Under the pieces are notes generated by a model. That model had not been told where the DNA came from. It was given only the letters and a program-made list of their open reading frames with translations, and searched no databases. From contig JADJQH010000002.1 of NCBI GenBank assembly GCA_016712865.1, positions 124,001-188,000 of the forward strand: a stretch of DNA of 64,000 nucleotides, given 5' to 3'. Origin of the DNA: Dokdonella sp. (GTDB taxonomy: Bacteria; Pseudomonadota; Gammaproteobacteria; Xanthomonadales; Rhodanobacteraceae). Of the stretch, positions 9,769-17,586 are shown piece by piece. Made by a program: the position numbers and the translations under genes. Position 1 is the first letter of the stretch. Each line of letters opens with the position of its first letter.

Positions 9769-10808
9769 TCATTTGCCTTGATCGATCTGCTTCTGCGCGC
9801 CATTTCCACTCACCTGTTCGATGGAACCTGCAATGGAACCGACCGTTGCAATCGGCACATCACCCAGCACGGTGAATCGCATGCCGTCACGAAAAAGACC
9901 TGGAGATTGAGGGTTCCACGACCAGCCAGGGTGGTCAGCTCGGATGGATTGTCTGCCTGCGCTTCAATATAAACCGAGACACTGGCAAGGCCGTCGCTGA
10001 ATACCAGATGCTCCGATGTTGCGCTTGATGGCTGGCTCGGCCGTCGCGCCGAAATCAGGGCGAATCCAGGTGGCGCTGCGGTCACACGAAAGTTTGGCGA
10101 CTTCCGCAATTCAATCTCGTCCTCGCCCGAAGTATCCGCAGTCAGGTTTCCGGTCCGACGCGGAACCAGATCGGCGTCGCTGGGCAATCGGCCAATCTCA
10201 AGCGCGACAAACATGAATTGTTCGAGCACCTGCTGGCGCTGATCGACAACCATGGAGCGCAACAGCATGTGCGAATCACGCTCAAGCCAGATCCGGTAAC
10301 CGTAGCGAAACCCGTCGCGGGGGCGCACCTCGATCACATCGGCAAGGTAGCCGGCCACGCGATCCGACCCTGCCATGCGGATATCGTAGTGCTCATCCAG
10401 CGAAGAAGTCGTGGCGGTCGGCACCAGGGGCAGGAGGCCCTTGCCACGACTGATTGCATAGGACACCGCCGAGCCATCTGGCCCGACACAGATCACCGAA
10501 GATCCGGACCTGACCAGCTCACGACTCGGGCCGTTGAGACTGACGAGGCGCTCACGCTCATTGGCGCCGCCCGCGTGGAACACGCGCAGCGTGTCCGTGC
10601 GGCCCGAATGTTGATAGGTGAACGAGCCCTGGTAATCCAGAGCGCGGATGGCATTCGTCATTGAGAACAGGAGCTTTTGTGCATCCTGCGCGTCGTTGGC
10701 GCGGGAAGGAGCCGCAGCAAGCAAGCCGATGGCCAGCAGCATGCCGACCAGGAATCGCGTCGAGCTGCGTCCGCCTGCGAATCCCGTTGCCAGGTTCGAC
10801 GCCAGCAT
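9769..10808 (-). pseudogene. rseB: Sigma-E regulatory protein RseB (MucB), frameshifted near the C terminus
   Basis: Periplasmic protein that binds RseA and shields it from cleavage until it senses envelope lipids. A signal peptide (FLVGMLLAIGLLAAAPSRA) is followed by the MucB/RseB fold: ALDYQGSFTYQHSGRTDTLR and, near the C-terminus, HLVFSDGLASVSVYIE. After GRGTLNLQVFF the frame is lost at the run of five A at 9892-9896 (five T on the coding strand) and ends at 9810. The other frame gives the expected tail (RDGMRFTVLGDVPIATVGSI) and stops at 9769. One additional T restores a full-length protein. Either a homopolymer sequencing error or a real truncation of the last 40 or so residues. ATG lies 6 bases after the rseA stop. 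Confidence 0.85.
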
Positions 10809-10814
10809 CGCGAC

Positions 10815-11459
10815 TCAGCGCTGCTCCGTCCCGGACTCCGCGTTGGCCTCGCGGATGGGTTGTGGCGCAGGCGTCACCAGAAGCACGTACGGCATGAGGC
10901 CGGGCTGTGCCGCGCTGCCTGCAGCACCGTAGTGACGAATCAGATAGGACTGCAAGCGCGGATCGATCATGCCGCCCTGATTGCCGAAGCCGGAGGTCGC
11001 CGCGGATGCCGGCTGCACATCCAGCGGTGGCGCAATCATCGGAGGTCGGAAATCAAGGGTCCCGCCATTGCCTGAGATGGCCGAAGGTACGGAGCCTGCG
11101 TTTACGTTTGTCGCCAGCGCGGGGTCCGCAGTTGTGCCCGGATCCGGAGCCGTGATGAAAAGCGCGGCAGCTGCCACGGATGCGGCGATGGCGCCTCCCG
11201 AGGCCCAGCGCAACCATCGGCCATGCCCTGCCACCGGCTGCGAATCGCTTTCGATGCCGGCAAGCACGCGACTGGCGAGATTCAGGCCCTGGCTGCTCCA
11301 TTCCTGACGCCGCAGGACCTGACGTGCCATGTGGAACCTGGACCAACTGGTCACCAATGCAGGCTCATGTTCCATCCGACGCAGCAGGAATGCGGTCTCG
11401 TCGCGCGAAAGCTCACCATCCATGAGGGCCGATATCTGCTCGCGAATTTGCTGGCTCAT
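10815..11459 (-). CDS. rseA: Anti-sigma-E factor RseA (MucA-like)
   Basis: Inner-membrane anti-sigma factor. 214 residues. The N-terminal cytoplasmic domain has the family pattern (QIREQISALMDGELSRDE, LLRRMEHEP, WSRFHMARQVLR). A single membrane segment lies at about residues 86-103 (ASGGAIAASVAAAALFI) followed by a Pro/Ala/Gly-rich periplasmic part that would bind RseB. It starts 4 bases after rpoE. The periplasmic region is low in complexity, so family searches may find only the N-terminal domain. Confidence 0.9.
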   Translation of the reverse strand: MSQQIREQISALMDGELSRDETAFLLRRMEHEPALVTSWSRFHMARQVLRRQEWSSQGLNLASRVLAGIESDSQPVAGHGRWLRWASGGAIAASVAAAALFITAPDPGTTADPALATNVNAGSVPSAISGNGGTLDFRPPMIAPPLDVQPASAATSGFGNQGGMIDPRLQSYLIRHYGAAGSAAQPGLMPYVLLVTPAPQPIREANAESGTEQR

Positions 11460-11463
11460 CGAT

Positions 11464-12051
11464 TCATTCCTCGGTTTCGGACAACAGCGGTCTCAATTTC
11501 TCGTCAATCGCCTCACGTGCACGGAATATCCGTGAACGCACGGTGCCAATGGGACAGTTCATCGCCTCGGCGATTTCCTCATAACTCAATCCGTCCACTT
11601 CGCGGAGGGTGATTGCGGTGCGCAATTCCTCCGGCAGTTCTTCGACCGTGCCGAACACGGTTTGTTCAATTTCCTGACGCAACAATTCGCGTTCCGGCGT
11701 CGCCCGCTCGCGCAGCTGGGAGGCTCCATCCAGAAGCACGGCATCCTCGATCGCAATATCCCCGATCGGCGGCCGCCGCCCGCGTGAAACGAGGTGGTTC
11801 TTGGCCGTATTGATGGCAATCTTGTAGATCCAGGTATAGAACGCGCTGTCGCCGCGAAAAGCACCCAGCGCCCGATAGGCGCGGATGAACGCCTCCTGCG
11901 CCACGTCCTGGGCTTCGCTCCAGTCGGAAACATAGCGCGTCACGACGCTCACGATCTTGTGCTGGTACTTGCGCACGAGCAGGTCGAACGCACGTTTGTC
12001 ACCCTTCTGGACGCGCTCGACAAGCGCTTGATCCAATTCGCTTTCGCCCAT
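11464..12051 (-). CDS. rpoE: RNA polymerase sigma-E factor (RpoE/AlgU)
   Basis: ECF sigma factor of the extracytoplasmic stress response. 195 residues. Region 2 is at about 10-85 (DLLVRKYQHKIVSVVTRYV, AQDVAQEAFIRAYRAL, FYTWIYKIAINTAKNHL) and region 4 at about 135-185 (LPEELRTAITLREVDGLSYE, CPIGTVRSRIFRAREAI). First gene of the operon with rseA, rseB and mucD. A sigma-E-like promoter lies about 45 bases upstream, consistent with autoregulation. Confidence 0.97.
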   Translation of the reverse strand: MGESELDQALVERVQKGDKRAFDLLVRKYQHKIVSVVTRYVSDWSEAQDVAQEAFIRAYRALGAFRGDSAFYTWIYKIAINTAKNHLVSRGRRPPIGDIAIEDAVLLDGASQLRERATPERELLRQEIEQTVFGTVEELPEELRTAITLREVDGLSYEEIAEAMNCPIGTVRSRIFRAREAIDEKLRPLLSETEE

Positions 12052-12094
12052 GCGGGCAGGTCTCCTTGCCGGCGATCCGGCCCGGGCGTGTTAC

Positions 12095-12122
12095 CCAGAC
12101 CGCTGCTGCATCAAATAGTTTC
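12095..12122 (-). promoter_or_regulatory. Putative sigma-E-type promoter of rpoE
   Basis: On the minus strand GAAACT (12122-12117) is followed after 17 bases by TCTGG (12099-12095). This resembles the AlgU/sigma-E pattern GAACTT-N16/17-TCTGA and lies at a suitable distance (about 45 bases) before the rpoE start. Autoregulation of rpoE is established in related bacteria; the site itself is inferred by eye. Confidence 0.45.
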
Positions 12123-12216
12123 ACGGGTCCAATCGTCACCGAGGCTGACCAGAATGCAGCCTTGCCGGTGACGATGCATCGGCCCCTATTGTATCCGCGC
12201 CTTCATCCGCACAGGC

Positions 12217-14826
12217 TCAATGCGGCTGGCTGGAGATGCGCAGGTCCTCGTACAAGCGCTCGCGCTCGGTCAGCAGACTTTCGAAACTGACCGCGGCAAG
12301 GGGACGGCAAAACAGGTAGCCCTGCAGGACCTCGCAACCCAGGCCGCGCAGGAAATCCAGGTGCGCCTCGATCTCGACCCCTTCGGCCACCACCGCCCGG
12401 TTCAGGTTGTGCGCCATGCCGATGGTCGCCTGCACGATGGCCTCATCATCCGGGTCCAGGCCGATATTGCGCACGAAGGCCTGGTCGATCTTGATGCGGT
12501 CGGCCGGGAAACGCTTGATGTAGTCGAGCGATGACTGCCCAGTACCGAAATCGTCGATGGAAATCTGGCAACCGAGCTCTCGCAAGGCTTGCAGGGTCTC
12601 CAGCAGGTTCGGAATGGACTTCACGCTGATGCTTTCGGTGACCTCCAGGTCCAGCAGATGGGCCGGCACGCCGGTTTCTTCCAGGACCGAAGCCACCAGT
12701 TCGACCAGATTGGGCTGGCGCAACTGCAATGGCGAGAGGTTGACGCTGATTCGCAGCGGCAGGGAAAACCGCAATTGCCATCGACGCGCATCCTGGCAGG
12801 CTGCACGCAGCACCCACTCTCCAATGGAAATGATCAATCCGGTTTCCTCGGCCAGGGGAATGAAGAATCCCGGACTGATCATGCCGAGCTCGGGGTGCTC
12901 CCAGCGGATCAGGGCCTCCATGCCGACGATGTCCTCGGTCACCGTGTCGACCTGCGGCTGGTAGAACACGCGCAGCTCGCCATTGCGTTCTGCCTGGCGC
13001 AGCTTGGCCTCCAATGCCAGGCGTTGCTGGTGGGAATCCTCCGGCACCGCGACATAGGCCTGGAAGTTGTTGCGCCCCATGCCTTTGGCGGTGTACATGG
13101 CCACATCGGCGTGCTTGAGCAGCCGCTCGGCCACGGTCGCGTCATCCGGGTAGAAGCTCAGGCCGATGCTTGCCGTCATCTGCAATTCGAGGCCATCGGG
13201 CAAGGTCAGCGGCGCTTCCATCACGCGCACGATTTTCTCCGCAATGCGCATCACGTCCTCGCGCTGCACGATATGACGAAGAATCATGGTGAATTCATCA
13301 CCTGCGTATCGGGCAACCGAATCGGACGCACGCACGCACATGCGCAAGCGCTTGGCGACGGCTACCAGGACGTGGTCTCCCACGCTGTGGCCAAGCGAAT
13401 CATTGATGTTCTTGAAACGATCGAGGTCGACAAACAGTACCGCGAACATTTCTCCGGTGCGATGGGCTTCCTGGATCACCGACTCCAGCCGGTCATTGAA
13501 CAGCAGGCGATTCGGCAATCCGGTCAACGAATCCTGCAAGCCACGAACCCGGCCCTGCTCGCGGGTGCGGCGAATCTCCAGTTCAAGGGCAAGACGATGC
13601 GCCACGGCGCGCAAGCCTTCGATTGCCGGCGACGGCCGGGACATCGGTTCACGTCGCGCAACCAGCAAGGCGCCCAGGGACACCTTGCGTTCGTCGCAAA
13701 GCGGCAAGCCAATCAGGCATTCGAAACGGCGGTCACGGATGAAGCCGTTGTCCGAACTCAGGCGCCAGGCGTCGGCCAGCTGCACCACCTCGTCACCATC
13801 GAGCACATGCTTGAGATTGGATTGGCGCAGCGGATCGGGCGTTTCCTCGGATGGACTGTAGCGGTGATAAACCGCAAGCGGCTGCACCTCTCCGGCATGA
13901 TCGGCGCGCACCGCAACCACGGCGACAAAATCAAGGGACAACCAATCCACCAGGCTGCGGACGGCCGCGTTGATGCCCTCGTCACCACCGCCGCTCTGTG
14001 CAAGGGTGGAGATGACTTCCAGGGTCTGCTCATAGCGTCCGAGCTCGCCCAATTCGCGGAAGGTGTAGAAATGGCAGACGCGATTGTCCTGGACAGCCAG
14101 TTGCACGTGGACATCGACAGGATAGGCCGAGCCGTCTGCGCGGGGTTTTTGCGCCCGGTATTGCACCCGCCCCTCGCGAACCAGCTTCTGGTTCAATTCG
14201 GAACGCTGTTCAGGCGCAAGTGCGGCGTCGTATTGCTCGATGCGGCCACCCAGCAGTTGGGTTCGCGAATAGCCACTGCGCTGCACGAAGGTCGGATTGA
14301 CATCGAGCAACCGGCCATTCTTGGGGTCGACCAGGGCCAACTCGTCAAGGCTTCCTTCAAACGCATAGAGATAGCGGTCGTCACTGCCTTTGGCAGCACC
14401 GGCGGCCGTTTTCCGCTTGGCCGCCCCGAGTTGGACGTGGATACGCGCCAGTGCCTCCACGGGATTGACCGGGCTGGCTATCCACTCGACCACGCCCGGC
14501 GGCATGTCCTCGCCAGCCCAGCCTGCTGATTCGGGTGCGGATGCGCGGATGCCGATCACCGGCACCGGCTTTTCCTGCCTGTAGCGGATCAATTCCTGGC
14601 AGAAGGCAACCGCATCTTCCGCCTTGCCGATGAATTCGAGCAGGACCAGGTCGATTTGCGGATCCTGGGCAAGGAAGGTGCGTGCCTGGCCGATGTCCTT
14701 GGCGGTGTAGATGGCGTCGAATTCCTGGGCATCCAGGGCATCGAACAGGTAGCGCCGGTCATCGCGATCGGTCGCAACGATGAGCACGGCACCATTTTCA
14801 CCTTCGGCGACCATCAGCGCACCCAT
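12217..14826 (-). CDS. REC-PAS-GAF-GGDEF-EAL cyclic-di-GMP signalling protein
   Basis: An 869-residue cytoplasmic protein with no membrane segment. Order: receiver-like domain (about 11-136), PAS (150-265), GAF-like (275-425), GGDEF (430-590), EAL (605-860). The receiver-like domain has Glu64 (VLLEF) where the phospho-acceptor Asp should be. The GGDEF signature is AGDEF (508-512). The EAL domain looks complete: GMEALIRWEHPE (E637), IDDFGTGQSSLDY, IKIDQAFV, AEGVE. It is therefore probably a c-di-GMP phosphodiesterase, possibly with synthase or GTP-binding activity. The layout recalls FimX, but it has an extra GAF domain and a better-kept EAL domain; whether it acts on type IV pili is unknown. 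Its first 13 bases overlap the small gene upstream. Confidence 0.9.
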   Translation of the reverse strand: MGALMVAEGENGAVLIVATDRDDRRYLFDALDAQEFDAIYTAKDIGQARTFLAQDPQIDLVLLEFIGKAEDAVAFCQELIRYRQEKPVPVIGIRASAPESAGWAGEDMPPGVVEWIASPVNPVEALARIHVQLGAAKRKTAAGAAKGSDDRYLYAFEGSLDELALVDPKNGRLLDVNPTFVQRSGYSRTQLLGGRIEQYDAALAPEQRSELNQKLVREGRVQYRAQKPRADGSAYPVDVHVQLAVQDNRVCHFYTFRELGELGRYEQTLEVISTLAQSGGGDEGINAAVRSLVDWLSLDFVAVVAVRADHAGEVQPLAVYHRYSPSEETPDPLRQSNLKHVLDGDEVVQLADAWRLSSDNGFIRDRRFECLIGLPLCDERKVSLGALLVARREPMSRPSPAIEGLRAVAHRLALELEIRRTREQGRVRGLQDSLTGLPNRLLFNDRLESVIQEAHRTGEMFAVLFVDLDRFKNINDSLGHSVGDHVLVAVAKRLRMCVRASDSVARYAGDEFTMILRHIVQREDVMRIAEKIVRVMEAPLTLPDGLELQMTASIGLSFYPDDATVAERLLKHADVAMYTAKGMGRNNFQAYVAVPEDSHQQRLALEAKLRQAERNGELRVFYQPQVDTVTEDIVGMEALIRWEHPELGMISPGFFIPLAEETGLIISIGEWVLRAACQDARRWQLRFSLPLRISVNLSPLQLRQPNLVELVASVLEETGVPAHLLDLEVTESISVKSIPNLLETLQALRELGCQISIDDFGTGQSSLDYIKRFPADRIKIDQAFVRNIGLDPDDEAIVQATIGMAHNLNRAVVAEGVEIEAHLDFLRGLGCEVLQGYLFCRPLAAVSFESLLTERERLYEDLRISSQPH

Positions 14827-15290
14827 CGTCCGTCGCGCAAACGGGGTCGCGAGGACGCAACATTGCCGGGCGTCATCCGCGCGACCAATCCATCCACTTC
14901 CTCGGGAAACACCAGCTGGCGGGCAAGAAACACGATCTTGCGCTGGTTGGCGCTGCGAATGCGGGCGAACCTCCGCAACAATGCGGTATTGGGCGGCTTG
15001 ATCTGGTCGTCGTAGTCAACCAGCAGGTAGACCGCAAACTGCATGCTCTGCAGGATGAAACGCATCGCGTCGTTGAAGCGCTTCGATCCAGGAACGCGCA
15101 GCTCGCTCTGCCGCAAAGCAGCAATACCGTTGTGCGGGTCCCACAGGTACACCGACTGTCCACTGCGCAATGCCAATTGGCGGAACTGCTCGAGAGCATC
15201 CTCGATATGCGCGGTTTCGATGCCGATCAGGTTGTTCTCGGACTCGATGATCTGCTCGAACAGCCGTGGTGTGACCAGTACGGAGGTCAA
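14814..15290 (-). CDS. Protein of unknown function, resembles the N-domain of Ycf46-type AAA proteins
   Basis: 158 residues, soluble. Visible features: LFEQIIESENNLIGIETAHI, GQSVYLWDPHNGI, MRFILQSMQFAVYLLVDYDD and IRSANQRKIVFLARQL. The pattern of a segment on living with a loop or partner (IGIET), a W/D-P-hydrophobic turn (YLWDPHNG) and a later VYLLVDYDD strand resembles the non-ATPase front domain of Ycf46/SpoVK-like AAA proteins, but no Walker motifs follow, so it would be a free-standing version. It overlaps the c-di-GMP gene by 13 bases, suggesting coupled translation and a shared pathway. The family link is my inference from pattern only. Confidence 0.6.
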   Translation of the reverse strand: MTSVLVTPRLFEQIIESENNLIGIETAHIEDALEQFRQLALRSGQSVYLWDPHNGIAALRQSELRVPGSKRFNDAMRFILQSMQFAVYLLVDYDDQIKPPNTALLRRFARIRSANQRKIVFLARQLVFPEEVDGLVARMTPGNVASSRPRLRDGRWVR

Positions 15291-15412
15291 ATCCTGCGTT
15301 GCGTCGATCGGGCGCCCTCCCTCAGTTTCGCTACCTTAGACCGAACCCGGAACATTGACCAGAGCCGCGGATTGCCCGGATCATAGCGGTCCGATTCGCC
15401 GAGGATGATGCC

Positions 15413-17476
15413 ATGTTCGAAGGTCTCCGTTTCAGGCACTGGAGCAGCGAACAGGATGCCGATGGCATCGTGGTGCTCAGCCTTGACCGGGAGCACAGCT
15501 CGGTCAATACACTCGCCCGCGCCGTACTGGAAGAACTCAACGAGATCGTCGAACGCCTGTCGTTCGAGCTGCCCAGGGGCGTCATCGTGCGATCCGCCAA
15601 GGCCGCCGGCTTCATTGCCGGCGCCGATATCAAGGAATTCGAGCAGTTCGAGCGCGCCGGAACCGTTCTCGATGCCATCCGCTTCGGACAGGAGGCACTC
15701 AACAACCTCGCACGCCTGCGCTGTCCCACGGTCGCCGCAATCCATGGCCACTGCATGGGCGGCGGGACGGAGCTTTCGCTGGCCTGCCGCTACCGGGTGG
15801 CCAGCCGCGATCCATCCACCCGCATCGGCCTGCCCGAAGTGAAGCTGGGAATCTTTCCCGGCTGGGGCGGCAGCTCCCGCCTGCCCTACCTGGTGGGTGC
15901 GCCGCTGGCCCTGGAGTTCATGCTCAGCGGACGCAACGCATCGGCTGAAAATGCCCGCACCATGGGCCTGGTCGATGCCGTGACTTCTCCGGAAATGCTG
16001 GTGGAGCGGGCGCGTGAAATCATCCGCAGGCCACCCGCCCGACCCATCGGCCAACGCCTGCGCGCCTGGTCAACCAATATCTGGCCCAGCCGGCAGATCC
16101 TCGCCCCGATCATGCGCAAGCAGACCGCAGCCAAGGCGCGACCGGAGCACTATCCAGCCCCCTTCGCCCTGATCGAAACCTGGCGTCGCGGCGGCGGGCT
16201 GTCCCAGCGCCTGCGCAACGAAGCCAAGGCCGTCGCCAAACTGGCGCAGTCATCAACCGCGCGCAATCTGGTGCGGGTGTTTTTCCTGCAGGAACAACTC
16301 AAGGGTCTGGGCGCCGGCATCGACCATGGAATCCGCCATGTCCATGTCATCGGCGCCGGCGTGATGGGCGGGGATATTGCCGCCTGGTCGGCCTTGCGCG
16401 GCTTCCAGGTCACGCTTCAGGACCGCGAACAGAAATACATCGATCCGGCCCTGCAACGTGCGCGCGAACTGTTCGAGAAGCGCCTGAAAACGCCCGATCG
16501 CATCAAGCCTGCGCTGGAACGGCTGAGATCCGATGTCGAGGGCGCGGGTGCAGCGCAGGCCGATCTGCTCATCGAAGCCATTTACGAGAATGCCGAAGCG
16601 AAGGAAAACCTCTATCGCGACGCGGAACCGAAGATGAAGGCGGATGCATTGCTCGCCTCCAACACTTCCAGCATTCCGCTGGATGAGTTGCGCAAGGCGG
16701 TCCAGCAGCCGCAGCGCTTCCTCGGCCTGCACTATTTCAATCCGGTGGCGTTGATGCCGCTGGTGGAGATCGTGCGCCATGACAAACTGGATGCCGCCGC
16801 CGAGAAGCGCGCCTTCGCATTCTGCAAGGCCATCGACAAGCTGCCCATCCCCGTCAAGGGCACGCCCGGATTCCTGGTCAACCGCATCCTGGTGCCTTAC
16901 ATGCTGGAAGCGATCCGCATGCTCAGCGAAGGCGTACCCGGCCCGGTGCTCGACAAGATCGCCAGGAAATTCGGCATGCCGATGGGGCCCATCGAGCTGG
17001 CCGATACGGTGGGGCTGGATGTCGCGGCATCGGTAGGCAGGGAGTTGTCAGAATTTCTCAAACTGGAAATTCCGGAAGGAATCGAAGGCCTGCTGGCCAG
17101 CGGCAAACGCGGCAAGAAGGACGGCGAGGGCTTCTACAAGTGGGAAAACGGCAAACCGGTCAAGCCCGATGTCGATCCCTCCTACGTGGCACCTGCCGAT
17201 ACCGAAGATCGCATGATCCTGCCCATGCTCAACGAAGCCGTGGCCTGCCTTCACGATGGCGTGGTTTCCTCACCCGACCTGTGCGATGCGGGCGTGATAT
17301 TCGGCACCGGATTCGCACCGTTCCGCGGCGGCCCCATCCAGCATATCCGTGACTCTGGCGCACAAGTGCTGAAACAGAAGCTGCAAAGCCTGGAACAGCG
17401 TCTGGGTGGGCGATTCTCGCCGCGCGCGGGCTGGGATCACCCCTATTTGCAAGGTGACGTGCAACCGCAGGCTTAG
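15413..17476 (+). CDS. Bifunctional enoyl-CoA hydratase / 3-hydroxyacyl-CoA dehydrogenase (FadJ/FadB alpha-subunit type)
   Basis: Fatty-acid beta-oxidation enzyme of 687 residues. The crotonase domain (1-190) carries the oxyanion-hole segments IAGADIKEFEQF and HGHCMGGGTELSLACRYRV and the catalytic Glu in IGLPEVKLGIFPGWGG. A linker leads to the NAD-binding Rossmann segment (VIGAGVMGGDIAAWSALRG, about 307-325), the catalytic His/Asn of LHYFNPVALMPLVEIV, and two C-terminal dehydrogenase domains. I cannot tell FadB from FadJ; no thiolase gene follows, so the beta subunit is elsewhere. It is divergent from the 14814-15290 gene across 122 bases. Confidence 0.93.
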   Translation: MFEGLRFRHWSSEQDADGIVVLSLDREHSSVNTLARAVLEELNEIVERLSFELPRGVIVRSAKAAGFIAGADIKEFEQFERAGTVLDAIRFGQEALNNLARLRCPTVAAIHGHCMGGGTELSLACRYRVASRDPSTRIGLPEVKLGIFPGWGGSSRLPYLVGAPLALEFMLSGRNASAENARTMGLVDAVTSPEMLVERAREIIRRPPARPIGQRLRAWSTNIWPSRQILAPIMRKQTAAKARPEHYPAPFALIETWRRGGGLSQRLRNEAKAVAKLAQSSTARNLVRVFFLQEQLKGLGAGIDHGIRHVHVIGAGVMGGDIAAWSALRGFQVTLQDREQKYIDPALQRARELFEKRLKTPDRIKPALERLRSDVEGAGAAQADLLIEAIYENAEAKENLYRDAEPKMKADALLASNTSSIPLDELRKAVQQPQRFLGLHYFNPVALMPLVEIVRHDKLDAAAEKRAFAFCKAIDKLPIPVKGTPGFLVNRILVPYMLEAIRMLSEGVPGPVLDKIARKFGMPMGPIELADTVGLDVAASVGRELSEFLKLEIPEGIEGLLASGKRGKKDGEGFYKWENGKPVKPDVDPSYVAPADTEDRMILPMLNEAVACLHDGVVSSPDLCDAGVIFGTGFAPFRGGPIQHIRDSGAQVLKQKLQSLEQRLGGRFSPRAGWDHPYLQGDVQPQA

Positions 17477-17586
17477 CTGTCGTCTCATAGTCACCTGGCA
17501 ACACCAGCGCTGGGCGGAAGGCGCATGCATCATGCATGACCCCTTCCCAAATCTGCTGGCACTCGTCCCACACGGAGATTCCACCC

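Noticed and set aside
12589-14529. 646-codon plus-strand open frame
   Set aside because: Antisense to the GGDEF/EAL gene, no recognisable domain, His/Gln-rich composition typical of antisense frames.
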